Positions 5,986 to 12,911 of a stretch of 12,911 bases of DNA are shown piece after piece. Position numbers and translations under genes: made by a program. Source of the stretch: Chloroflexota bacterium (GTDB lineage Bacteria > Chloroflexota > Limnocylindria > Limnocylindrales > CSP1-4); assembly GCA_021790375.1 (NCBI GenBank), contig JAJYEB010000017.1, forward strand, positions 1 to 12,911. Reading direction: 5' to 3'. The notes under the pieces are model-generated. The model searched no databases and was not told the DNA's origin. It worked only from the letters and a program-made list of their open reading frames with translations. Numbering within the stretch: the stretch's first letter is position 1; every line of letters starts with the position of its first letter.

Positions 5986-8900
5986 GTGCCCGTGATCGAC
6001 GTCCCGACGCCAGCTCCGGTCGAAGACCCGGCCGCCCCGGGTGCTGCGCCCATGGCCGCCGCGGCGACTGCGCTGCTGCGGGACCTGGACGGGGCCCAGC
6101 GTCGGGCGGTCGCGCACGGGGAGGGGCCGCTACTGGTCGTCGCGGGAGCGGGCACCGGCAAGACCCGCGTCATCACGCGCCGGATCGCCTGGCTCATCGC
6201 GACGCGCCGGGCGCGCCCGTCCGAGATCCTGGCCCTCACGTTCACGGACCGCGCGGCGGACGAGATGCAGGCCCGGGTCGACGAGCTGGTGCCGTACGGT
6301 TACGTGGACACCGCGATCCATACCTTCCACGCCTTCGGCGACCGCCTGGTCCGCGAGTTCGCCTTCGAGCTCGGGCTCCCCTCGGACCCGCGCGTGCTCA
6401 CCCGCGCCGAGACCGTCGTCTTCCTGCGCGAGCGGCTGTTCGAGCTCGGTCTCGAGCGGTACCGGCCGCTGGGCGACCCCACGCGCTTCCTGGACGCGCT
6501 GGCCGGGCTCTTCAGCCGGGCCAAGGACGAGGACGTGGACCCGGCCACCTACCTCGCCCACGCGGAGGCCATGTCCACCGCCGCGCGAATCGTGCTGGAT
6601 GCGATCTCGGCAGGGGGATCGGCGTCCGACCAGGCGGCCCCGGCGGCCCGGGCGGCGCTCGAGGAGGCCGAGGGCCACCTCGAGGTGGCACGGGCCTACG
6701 GACGCTACCAGGAGATGCTCGCCGCGGCCGGCTGCCTCGACTTCGGGGACCAGGTGCACCTGGCCCTGCGCCTGCTGCGCGACCATCCGGCCGCGCGCGA
6801 GCGGCTGCGGCGGAGGTTCCGGTACGTTCTCGTCGACGAGTTCCAGGACACCAACCGATCGCAGCTCGAGCTGCTGGCGCTGCTGACCGGCACGCGCGGC
6901 AACCTGACTGTGGTCGGCGATGACGACCAGGCGATCTACGCGTTCCGCGGCGCGGCGGTGCGCAACATCCTCGAGTTCCGGGAGCGCTTCTCGGCCCGCG
7001 TCGTGGTGCTGCGCCGCAACCACCGGTCCCGCGCGCCCATCCTGGACGCCGCCCGCCGCCTGGTCCGCCACAACGACCCGCTGCGCCTCGAGGTTCGGGA
7101 GGGGATCGACAAGCGACTGGTGGCCGTGCGCCGGGCCCGGCGACCGCAGCCGGTCCTGCATCGCGCGTTCGCCACGGCGGGTGACGAGGCGGAATTCGTG
7201 GCCGAGGAGATCGCGCGACGCCTGCGGGGCGGCGTCCGGCCGGGCGAGATGGCGGTGCTTGTGCGCACCAACGCGGACGCCGATCCCGTGCTGCGGGCGC
7301 TCAACCTCCACGGCGTCCCGTGGCGCTTCAGCGGCGCGTCCCGCCTGTACGCCCGCCCGCACGTGCGAAGGCTGCTGGCCTTCCTGCGGGCCGTTGCGAA
7401 CCCCGACTCGACCGTCGACGTCTACGCGCTCGCCACCGCTGACCCGTACGGCCTGGGCGGCCTCGAGCTGACCCGGCTCGTCGATTCGGCGCGGCGCACC
7501 AACCGGTCGCTGTGGGCGCTGCTGCAGGAGGCCGCCGCCGGCCGGACCCCGGGACCGTCGGAGGAGGGCCGGTCGGGGATCCGGCGGCTGGTCGAGGATC
7601 TGACCTCGGCGGTCGCGCTGTCCCACGAGCGTCCGGCCGGGGAGGTCCTCTACGACTTCCTGCGCCGATCCGGCACCCTTGCGGCCCTGGCGTCGGCTGG
7701 ACCGGAGGTCGAGCAGGCGGTGCTCGACGTGGCCCGCTTCTTCGAGGTCGTGCGCCGGCAGTCGGACCTGCTGCCGGACCCGCGGGTCCCGTTCCTCGTG
7801 CCGCACCTGCGCACGCTCGCGGAGGCCGGGGACGACCCCGGAGTCTCTCCGGGCGACGATCCTGACGCCGTCTCCGTGCTGACCGTGCACAAGGCGAAGG
7901 GGCTCGAGTTCCGCACGGTCTTCGTGGCCGGCCTGTCCGACGGCCGCTTCCCGATGCGCGCCCGCCGCGAGGCGCTTGCGCTTCCGGGCGGGCTGGATGC
8001 GTCATCGGATCTCGAGACCGCGGACGACCTCGCCGAGGAGCGGCGCCTGTGTTACGTGGCCATGACCCGGGCACGCGACGAGCTGATCCTCACCAGCGCC
8101 GCCGACACGGGCGGCCGGCGGGTTCGCCAGGTGTCGCCGTTCGTCGCAGAGGCGCTCGACCAGCCGCCCGCCGTCGTCGAGATCACCCGGGATGCCCGCA
8201 CGCTGGAGCGCCAGCGGGCGGCCGACCCGGTGCCCACGGCTCCTCCGTCCCCCGGCGTACCGGGTGGGAGCCTCAGCTTCACGCAGGTCGACGACTACCT
8301 GTCCTGCCCCGCCAGGTACCGGTATCGCCACCTTCTGCGGCTGCCCAGCCCGCCGCACCATGCGATCACGTATGGGATCGCGCTGCACGAGGCCGTCGCG
8401 GCCTTCGGACGCAGCCAGCTGCAGGGCCGGCCGCTGTCGGCGGACGGGCTGCTCGAGGTGTTCGCCCGGGCGTGGTCCGGCCAGGGCTTTCTCTCCAGGG
8501 AGCACGAGGAGGCGCGACTCCGGGCCGGCCGTGCGGCGATCGTCCGGTTCCGCGACGGTGCGCTCGCGTCGCCCCTGCGCCCCCTCGCGATCGAGGAACC
8601 GTTCACCGTCACGCTCGACGGGATGCGCCTGCAGGGCCGGTTCGACCGGGTCGACGAGGGGCCCGAGGGCGTCGTGATCACGGACTTCAAGTCGAGCGAC
8701 GTGCGGGGCGAGGGCCGCGCGCGCGAACGAGCCCGCGACTCGCTCCAGCTCGCGCTCTATGCGCTGGCCTGGCAGGCTCGGGAGCGGGCCCTGCCGGCGC
8801 TCACGCAGCTTGCCTTCCTCGATTCCGGGATCACCGGTTGGGTTGCGCCCGATCCCGCGAGGCTGGCCCGGGCGGCCGCAAAGATGCGCGGCGCCGCGGA

Positions 8901-8994
8901 CGGCATCCGCGGCGGCGAGTTCGCGGCCCGGCCCGACCCCGTTGCCTGCCGGTTCTGCCCGTTCCGCGAGATCTGTCCGTCGAGCGCCGCGTGA
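5986..8994 (+). CDS. UvrD-type helicase fused to a PD-(D/E)XK Fe-S nuclease (AdnB/AddB-like)
   Basis: 1002 residues. SF1A helicase motifs in order: Q motif Gln38, Walker A GAGTGKT 54-60, DEFQD 284-288, GDDDQAIYAFRGA 311-323, RRNHRSR 343-349, VHKAKGLEF 634-642, YVAMTRARDEL 690-700. A nuclease domain follows (about 763-1002): His801, GRFDRVD with Asp887, TDFKSS with Asp900 and Lys902, and Gln921 (QLALYALA). Cys774 before it and Cys988, Cys991, Cys997 after it match the four-cysteine iron-sulfur staple of AddB and AdnAB. Motor and nuclease both look active. The likely role is ATP-driven DNA-end resection in double-strand-break repair. AdnA/AdnB normally sit side by side; here no partner gene is adjacent. 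GTG 5986 is the most upstream in-frame start considered; GTG 5992 and ATG 6052 are alternatives, and no good ribosome-binding site decides between them. Confidence 0.93.
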   Translation: MPVIDVPTPAPVEDPAAPGAAPMAAAATALLRDLDGAQRRAVAHGEGPLLVVAGAGTGKTRVITRRIAWLIATRRARPSEILALTFTDRAADEMQARVDELVPYGYVDTAIHTFHAFGDRLVREFAFELGLPSDPRVLTRAETVVFLRERLFELGLERYRPLGDPTRFLDALAGLFSRAKDEDVDPATYLAHAEAMSTAARIVLDAISAGGSASDQAAPAARAALEEAEGHLEVARAYGRYQEMLAAAGCLDFGDQVHLALRLLRDHPAARERLRRRFRYVLVDEFQDTNRSQLELLALLTGTRGNLTVVGDDDQAIYAFRGAAVRNILEFRERFSARVVVLRRNHRSRAPILDAARRLVRHNDPLRLEVREGIDKRLVAVRRARRPQPVLHRAFATAGDEAEFVAEEIARRLRGGVRPGEMAVLVRTNADADPVLRALNLHGVPWRFSGASRLYARPHVRRLLAFLRAVANPDSTVDVYALATADPYGLGGLELTRLVDSARRTNRSLWALLQEAAAGRTPGPSEEGRSGIRRLVEDLTSAVALSHERPAGEVLYDFLRRSGTLAALASAGPEVEQAVLDVARFFEVVRRQSDLLPDPRVPFLVPHLRTLAEAGDDPGVSPGDDPDAVSVLTVHKAKGLEFRTVFVAGLSDGRFPMRARREALALPGGLDASSDLETADDLAEERRLCYVAMTRARDELILTSAADTGGRRVRQVSPFVAEALDQPPAVVEITRDARTLERQRAADPVPTAPPSPGVPGGSLSFTQVDDYLSCPARYRYRHLLRLPSPPHHAITYGIALHEAVAAFGRSQLQGRPLSADGLLEVFARAWSGQGFLSREHEEARLRAGRAAIVRFRDGALASPLRPLAIEEPFTVTLDGMRLQGRFDRVDEGPEGVVITDFKSSDVRGEGRARERARDSLQLALYALAWQARERALPALTQLAFLDSGITGWVAPDPARLARAAAKMRGAADGIRGGEFAARPDPVACRFCPFREICPSSAA

Positions 8995-9053
8995 CGGCAT
9001 GCGGACCCCATGCTCCCGTCGCGTCTCCGCCGCCCCCGTGGCCGGCGTGCGGG

Positions 9054-9059
9054 TAGACT
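9054..9059 (+). promoter_or_regulatory. Putative -10 element for the four-helix membrane protein
   Basis: TAGACT fits TAnnnT and stands in a GC-rich gap after the helicase gene, with transcription expected near 9066 and a leader of about 63 bases. The leader contains a perfect 12-base palindrome CGGCCGCGGCCG (9074-9085). No -35 box is visible. Confidence 0.35.
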
Positions 9060-9128
9060 CGATCCGCCCGTCGCGGCCGCGGCCGTGCGGAGGACCTTTC
9101 GACCGCACCTCTCGCACAGGAGCAGCTG

Positions 9129-9503
9129 GTGGAGCACCGCGACCGCATCGCCGCCATCGCGCTGATCGCACTCGCGCTGGTCTGCTGGGTCGCCGTGGGC
9201 ATCGTGCTCGTGCGCGTCTCGCCGGTGGGACAGGCCGGCGTGCAGGTCGCGGGTGCCGTGCTGATCGGCGTGGCCTGCGGGGTGACGGCGGTGCCACTCG
9301 CCTGGCTGGCCGTCTTCGGCCGGCACCGGCGGATCGCGTATCGCGGCGACTGGATGCGCGCCGTGCGCCGCGGCGCGTGGGTGGCCCTGGTGGTCGCGCT
9401 CCTGGTGGCGCTCCGGACCCAGCACGCCTTCAGCATGCCGATCGCCCTGTTCGTGGTGGTGATGGTCGCGTTCGTGGAGGTGAGCCTCAGCGTGCAGCGC
9501 TGA
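9129..9503 (+). CDS. Small integral membrane protein, about four helices, function unknown
   Basis: 124 residues, mostly hydrophobic. Predicted membrane segments are at about 7-29, 35-63, 82-96 and 101-120; the basic loop 65-81 (GRHRRIAYRGDWMRAVRR) between helices two and three should face the cytoplasm. GTG 9129 is chosen because AGGAG (9118-9122) lies six bases upstream and the first hydrophobic helix begins straight after. I recognise no family or catalytic motif. It stands 134 bases after the helicase-nuclease with its own -10-like TAGACT, so it may be an independent unit. Confidence 0.8.
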   Translation: MEHRDRIAAIALIALALVCWVAVGIVLVRVSPVGQAGVQVAGAVLIGVACGVTAVPLAWLAVFGRHRRIAYRGDWMRAVRRGAWVALVVALLVALRTQHAFSMPIALFVVVMVAFVEVSLSVQR

Positions 9504-9543
9504 ACGGCCGCCCGCGCACGGAGGGCCGGGCCCGAGGTACGGC

Positions 9544-9549
9544 TACAAT
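9544..9549 (+). promoter_or_regulatory. Putative -10 element for the ureohydrolase
   Basis: TACAAT, close to the TATAAT consensus, in a gap that is otherwise almost pure G and C. Transcription would begin near 9556 and leave a leader of about 58 bases. That leader holds a seven-base stem CCGCCGG (9561-9567) with CCGGCGG (9583-9589) around a 15-base loop, before the ribosome-binding site GAGGA (9602-9606). No -35 is seen. Confidence 0.45.
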
Positions 9550-9613
9550 CCGCGGGCGTCCCGCCGGACCGTGGCGCGGAAACCGGCGGCGTCCATGGCG
9601 CGAGGACCTCGAA

Positions 9614-10681
9614 ATGGCTGATCGCTCGACGGCCAATCCCTCCTGTGGGCCGATCGGCCGGGACAACGGCTGGGAACGCGACTACGCCGCGCCGGCCGAC
9701 TTCGACCTCCCGATGTACGTGGGGATGCCCACCTTCTCGAAGCTTCCGTACGTCCCGGACCCCGCCGCCCTCGGGCGGCGACGGGCGGACGTGGCGATCG
9801 TGGGTGCACCGTTCGACGACGCGGTCAGCCACCGGCCGGGGGCGCGGTTCGGGCCGCGCGCGATCCGCGAGGCAACCTACACCACAGGCTCGCTGCACTC
9901 GCTGCAGCTGGACGTGGAACCGTTCGAAGTGCTCGACGTGGTCGATGCCGGCGACGCCAACATCGTGCCGGCGTGGCTCGACCGCGGCCACGCCATGATC
10001 TACCGCAAGGTTCGCGAGGTCGCCGCGACCGGTGCGATACCGATCGTCCTGGGCGGCGACCACTCGATCACCTGGCCGTCTGCCACCGCGATCTCGGAGC
10101 TGCGCGCGCCCGGATCGATCGGCATCGTCCATTTCGACGCACACGCGGACACCGCGCCGGACGACTGGGGGGTGCTGGCGGGGCACGGGACGCCCATGCG
10201 GCGACTGATCGAGTCGGGAGCCGTCAGCGGCCGCAACTTCGTGCAGGTCGGCCTGCGCGGGTACTGGCCCGGCGCGGAGGTCTTCGCGTGGATGCGGGAG
10301 CAGCAGATGCGCTGGCACCGCATGCGCGAGATCGAGGAGCGGGGGGCAGACGCCGTCATCGACGAGGCGATCGCGGAGGCGCTCGACGGGCCGGACGCGA
10401 TCTACCTGTCGATCGACATCGACGTGATCGACCCGGGCATGGCTCCCGGCACGGGCACCCCCGAGCCGGGCGGCCTGCTCACGCGCGAGCTCCTTCGCGC
10501 GATCCGGCGGATCGTGGGTCAGGTCACCCTGGCGGGCATGGACGTCGTGGAGGTGGCACCGCCGTACGACCACGCGGAGGTCACCGCGATGGCGGCGCAC
10601 CGTTGCGCCCTCGAGGCGATCAGTGCCCTGGCCATTCGGAAGCGGGGCGGCACCGAGGTCCGGTTCACGTCGCCGCGCTGA
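9614..10681 (+). CDS. Agmatinase-family ureohydrolase
   Basis: 355 residues, arginase/agmatinase fold, a dinuclear manganese enzyme that cleaves a guanidino group to urea and an amine. Metal ligands are all present: His150 in GGDHS, Asp175, His177 and Asp179 in FDAHADT, Asp268 and Asp270 in SIDIDVIDP. The family signature PGTGTPEPGG follows at 278-287, and SHRPGARFGPRAIR (72-85) is the usual substrate-side loop. ATG 9614 has GAGGA nine bases upstream; the open frame before it overlaps other genes and is not coding. The substrate is uncertain: agmatine (speB role), guanidinobutyrate, guanidinopropionate and guanidine itself are all handled by close relatives. The loop after HADT (PDDWGVLAGHGTPMRR) resembles guanidino-acid hydrolases more than SpeB as I recall them, which is only a weak hint. 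An M20D amidohydrolase follows. Confidence 0.9.
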   Translation: MADRSTANPSCGPIGRDNGWERDYAAPADFDLPMYVGMPTFSKLPYVPDPAALGRRRADVAIVGAPFDDAVSHRPGARFGPRAIREATYTTGSLHSLQLDVEPFEVLDVVDAGDANIVPAWLDRGHAMIYRKVREVAATGAIPIVLGGDHSITWPSATAISELRAPGSIGIVHFDAHADTAPDDWGVLAGHGTPMRRLIESGAVSGRNFVQVGLRGYWPGAEVFAWMREQQMRWHRMREIEERGADAVIDEAIAEALDGPDAIYLSIDIDVIDPGMAPGTGTPEPGGLLTRELLRAIRRIVGQVTLAGMDVVEVAPPYDHAEVTAMAAHRCALEAISALAIRKRGGTEVRFTSPR

Positions 10682-10730
10682 TCCTTCCGGGACGCGCCGT
10701 TCCCGCCCGAACCCGGGACGCGGACCGGAC

Positions 10731-10736
10731 TACGAT
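10731..10736 (+). promoter_or_regulatory. Putative -10 element for the M20D amidohydrolase
   Basis: TACGAT, of the same TAnnnT form as the others in this window. Transcription would begin near 10743, giving a leader of about 25 bases that includes GGAGG (10756-10760). No -35 box is seen, and read-through from the ureohydrolase gene 86 bases upstream is equally possible. Confidence 0.35.
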
Positions 10737-10767
10737 TCGAGCGAGCCCAGTTCATGGAGGCCAGCCG

Positions 10768-11970
10768 GTGCAACTTGCAGTCACGCGCCCCACGGAACCG
10801 CACGCCGTCACAAAGGCCCGGATCGCCGCCGCGGTCGAGGCGGCGCGGGACGAGATCCTGGACCTGTCGCATCGGATCCACGCGAACCCCGAACCCGCGT
10901 TCGAGGAGCACAAGGCGGCGGGCTGGGTGGCGGAGACGATCGCGCGGCACGGGTACGTGGTGCAGCATCCGGCCGGGCGGCTGGCCACGGCGGTGCGCGG
11001 CACGCTGCGGGGCGGCGCGGGGCCGGGCGGGCGGGTCGGGATCCTGGCCGAGTACGACGCCCTGCCGGGGATCGGTCACGCGTGCGGCCACAACACGATG
11101 GCGGCCAGCGGCGTGGGTGCCGCGATCGGGCTGGCGGCGGTCGCGGACGAGCTCGCCGGCGAGGTGGTGTTCCTGGGCACGCCCGCCGAGGAGCGCGGGT
11201 CCGGCAAGCAGTTCATGCTCGACGACGGGCTCTTCGACGGCGTGGACGCCGCGCTCCTCTTCCATCCCAGCGACATGACCGAGGTCGAGGCGCGGCTGCT
11301 GGCCAGCGAGGACGTGGACGTGACGTTCCACGGTCGTGCGTCGCACGCCGCCTCGGAACCCTGGGAGGGTCGCAACGCGCTCGATGCCCTGATCCTGCTC
11401 TTCAACGCCGTGGGGCTGTGGCGCCAGCAGCTCCGACCGGAGTCCCGCGTTCACGGGATCATCCTGGAAGGGGGCTCGGCCGCGAACATCATCCCCGATC
11501 GCGGCGTCGCCCGGTTCATGGTGCGCTCGCCCGATCAGGCCTACTTCGAGGGCATGCGCCGGCACTTCCGCGAGCTGTGCGAGGCCGCCTCGCTGGCCAC
11601 CGGGTGTGCGGTGGACGTGGAGTTCTCCGGTCGGTCGGACACGATGCGGCACAACCACGTGCTGGGTGCCCGGTACCTGGCGAACATGCAGCCGTACGGG
11701 CTGCACGACGACCCGCCGAGCGACAACCTGGGCAGTTCGGACATGGGGAACGTCAGCCAGGTTCTCCCCACGATCCATCCGTCGCTGGCGATCTGCGACC
11801 GCGGCGTTCCCGGGCATTCGATCGAGTTCCGCGAGGCGGCCCGCAGCGCGCGCGCCGACGAGGTCACGCTGATCGCGGCCACGGTGGCGGCCCAGGTGGC
11901 GTGCGAGCTGCTGACGGATCCCGCCCTGGTCGCCGCGGCATGGCGCGAGTTTCGCGGGGCCGGTGCGTGA
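10768..11970 (+). CDS. M20D metallo-amidohydrolase (AbgB / N-acyl amino acid hydrolase type)
   Basis: 400 residues, usual length for M20D. The signature AEYDALPGIGHACGHN (94-109) carries metal ligands Cys106 and His108. GTPAEERGSGK (137-147) supplies Glu141 and Glu142 (base and ligand), with His166 (FHPSD) and His350 (GVPGHS) as the probable remaining ligands. The dimerisation domain lies at about 183-300, starting near VTFHGRASHAA. Members hydrolyse N-acyl amino acids, indole-acetyl amino acids or p-aminobenzoyl-glutamate; the AEYDALPGIGHACGHN form is closest to the AbgB-like branch. GTG 10768 is chosen for GGAGG seven bases upstream. The gene ends in a GTGA overlap with the methyltransferase, implying coupled translation. 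No transporter is visible in the window, so the source of substrate is unknown. Confidence 0.92.
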   Translation: MQLAVTRPTEPHAVTKARIAAAVEAARDEILDLSHRIHANPEPAFEEHKAAGWVAETIARHGYVVQHPAGRLATAVRGTLRGGAGPGGRVGILAEYDALPGIGHACGHNTMAASGVGAAIGLAAVADELAGEVVFLGTPAEERGSGKQFMLDDGLFDGVDAALLFHPSDMTEVEARLLASEDVDVTFHGRASHAASEPWEGRNALDALILLFNAVGLWRQQLRPESRVHGIILEGGSAANIIPDRGVARFMVRSPDQAYFEGMRRHFRELCEAASLATGCAVDVEFSGRSDTMRHNHVLGARYLANMQPYGLHDDPPSDNLGSSDMGNVSQVLPTIHPSLAICDRGVPGHSIEFREAARSARADEVTLIAATVAAQVACELLTDPALVAAAWREFRGAGA

Positions 11971-12749
11971 GCGTCGGCGACGTCCTGGCGCGCTGGTACG
12001 ACCTCGACCTGGCCGACGACCCGGGCGACCTGGACCTCTACCGGGCCCTGGCCGCCCGCGCCGGCGGCCCGGTGATCGAGCTTGCGGCGGGCACCGGGCG
12101 GATCGCCGTCCCGCTGGCAGCCAGCGGGCTCGAGGTGGTCGGGGTCGACAACGATCCGGCGATGCTTGCCCGGGCCCACGCCCGCTGGGAGGCCGAGCGC
12201 CACGCCCGTCGCGTCCGGCGCGGCGGCCGCCTGCGTCTCGTGCAGGCCGACCTGTTCGAGGTGCCGACGGAACCCCGGTTCGGCCTCGCGATCCTGGCCC
12301 TGAACACCTGCTTCCTGCTGGGCGACGCGCTCCGCCAGCAGGCCGCGCTGACGGTGATGGCGCGCCATCTTCGGCGTGGCGGGCTGGCCGTGATCGACGC
12401 GTGGCTGCCAGCCGTGGAGGATCTCGCCGTCTACGACGGGCGGCTGGTCCTCGAGTGGGTGCGCGACGACCCGGAAACCGGGCAGCGGGTGGTCAAGCTC
12501 GCCAGCGCTTCCTACGATCCGGCCACCCGCCGGCTGGAGCTCACCTCGATCTTCGAGGCCTCACCACCGGCCGGCGGACCGGTGACGCGCCACCTTCGCC
12601 GCGATGTGCTCCACCTGACGAGCGCGGCCGAGCTGGTGCGCGCGGTGGCCGACGCCGGGCTGGTCGTGGAGGAGATCGGCGGCGACCACGACCTGTCGCC
12701 GTTCGGGCCGGGTTCGCCACGCGTGGTGCTGGTGGCGGGCTTGGTATAG
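11967..12749 (+). CDS. SAM-dependent class I methyltransferase
   Basis: 260 residues, Rossmann-fold methyltransferase. Motif I is ELAAGTGR (38-45) for SAM binding; Asp61 at the end of the second strand (VVGVDND) should hold the ribose hydroxyls; QADLFEV (93-99) is the adenine-side motif. The C-terminal half contains a beta-rich segment (about 155-215) of the kind that shapes the substrate pocket in small-molecule methyltransferases. The substrate is unknown. GTG 11967 overlaps the stop of the M20D gene (GTGA), favouring translational coupling; ATG 11940 is in frame but has no ribosome-binding site and would add nine residues overlapping the upstream gene. Its stop TAG lies inside the TATAGT -10 element of the next gene. 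Confidence 0.88.
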   Translation: MSVGDVLARWYDLDLADDPGDLDLYRALAARAGGPVIELAAGTGRIAVPLAASGLEVVGVDNDPAMLARAHARWEAERHARRVRRGGRLRLVQADLFEVPTEPRFGLAILALNTCFLLGDALRQQAALTVMARHLRRGGLAVIDAWLPAVEDLAVYDGRLVLEWVRDDPETGQRVVKLASASYDPATRRLELTSIFEASPPAGGPVTRHLRRDVLHLTSAAELVRAVADAGLVVEEIGGDHDLSPFGPGSPRVVLVAGLV

Positions 12750-12750
12750 T
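12745..12750 (+). promoter_or_regulatory. Putative -10 element giving a leaderless response-regulator mRNA
   Basis: TATAGT, five of six matches to TATAAT, overlaps the methyltransferase stop codon TAG (12747-12749). The next start codon, GTG 12758, begins eight bases after the hexamer, which is where transcription would start, and there is no ribosome-binding site before it. A leaderless transcript is the natural reading. No -35 box is visible. Confidence 0.5.
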
Positions 12751-12757
12751 CGCCATC

Positions 12758-12911
12758 GTGCCCACCGACCAGATCCGCCTGCTCGTCGTCGAGGACGTTC
12801 CCCAGGTGGCGCAGTACGTGCGAGGGCTCGTGAGTGGCAGCCCGCGGGTGAAGCTGCTCGACATCCTCCACGACGGTCGGTCCGTCGCCGACCAGGTGGT
12901 CCAGCAGCGCC
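12758..12911 (+). CDS. Response-regulator receiver-domain protein, partial (cut by window end)
   Basis: The first 51 residues only. They read as the start of a CheY-like receiver domain: strand one IRLLVVEDVPQVA (6-18) with the acidic pair Glu12-Asp13 that binds magnesium, helix one VAQYVRGLVS, strand two VKLLDILHDG and helix two SVADQVVQQR. The phosphoacceptor Asp would lie just past the window end, so the output domain cannot be seen. It might be a transcription factor, a single-domain regulator or a fusion such as the CpaE/MinD-like ATPases. GTG 12758 has no ribosome-binding site but follows a -10-like TATAGT directly. No histidine kinase is visible in the window. Confidence 0.75.
   Translation, partial: MPTDQIRLLVVEDVPQVAQYVRGLVSGSPRVKLLDILHDGRSVADQVVQQR

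Noticed and set aside
6130..7890. Long minus-strand open frame (586 residues), and one at 8002-9297
   Set aside because: Antisense to the helicase-nuclease; no recognisable domains and typical shadow composition.
9556..9613. Guanidine riboswitch in the ureohydrolase leader
   Set aside because: The stem at 9561-9589 lacks the paired ACGR loops of the guanidine-II class, and the leader (about 58 bases) is too short for guanidine-I; I also see no guanidine-III pattern. It is kept only as a plain hairpin.
11940..11969. ATG 11940 as the methyltransferase start
   Set aside because: No ribosome-binding site and nine extra residues without family character, whereas GTG 11967 makes a standard GTGA coupling overlap.
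1..12911. CRISPR array, tRNA/rRNA genes, transposases, toxin-antitoxin or phage-defence cassette
   Set aside because: I looked for regular repeats, cloverleaf-like segments, DDE or recombinase motifs and small paired genes and found none; the helicase-nuclease looks like a repair enzyme rather than part of a defence island.

Overview
This is a very GC-rich stretch of bacterial chromosome with tightly packed genes, several GTG starts and short intergenic gaps. There is no phage, insertion sequence, CRISPR array, rRNA or tRNA that I can recognise. The style (GC bias, -10 elements of the form TAnnnT without a clear -35, Ala/Arg-rich proteins, gene mix) resembles uncultured Chloroflexota or possibly Actinomycetota. 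That assignment is an inference from style only.

Left part (1-2871): a J-domain protein with an ExoX-like C-terminal module (6-569, start close to the window edge), then about 610 bases without an intact gene. In that gap a strong ribosome-binding site precedes what looks like the first dozen residues of a family 2 glycosyltransferase, cut off at once by unrelated sequence and a stop. An aldo/keto reductase (minus strand) and an isochorismatase-fold hydrolase (plus strand) follow as a divergent pair sharing a 77-base promoter region. The hydrolase has Gly where the cysteine hydrolases carry Cys. The 36-base gap after it is filled by a hairpin and ends exactly at the stop codon of the convergent neighbour.

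Middle part, minus strand (2872-5864): a likely three-gene operon read leftwards. It holds a small C-terminally anchored membrane protein, a lipoprotein serine hydrolase and a secreted serine hydrolase. The two hydrolases are tandem paralogues of the R61 DD-carboxypeptidase / class C beta-lactamase fold with all three active-site motifs intact. Their genes overlap by ATGA. They probably act on D-Ala peptides of the wall or on related amide/ester substrates outside the membrane.

Right part, plus strand (5986-12911): a 1002-residue UvrD-type helicase fused to a PD-(D/E)XK nuclease with four cysteines placed for an iron-sulfur cluster, as in AddB and AdnAB, probably for double-strand-break processing. 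Next come a small four-helix membrane protein, an agmatinase-family ureohydrolase, an M20D amidohydrolase and a SAM methyltransferase overlapping it by GTGA. The window closes with the start of a response-regulator receiver protein. The ureohydrolase, amidohydrolase and methyltransferase point to breakdown of guanidino or N-acyl compounds, but the substrates cannot be read from sequence.

I found no clear new multi-gene system. The items most worth a second look are the paired anchored/secreted hydrolases with their small membrane partner, the single-chain helicase-nuclease with a perfect inverted repeat at its start, the Gly-type isochorismatase-fold enzyme, the glycosyltransferase stub, and a repeated 11-base promoter-like motif in two divergent intergenic regions.
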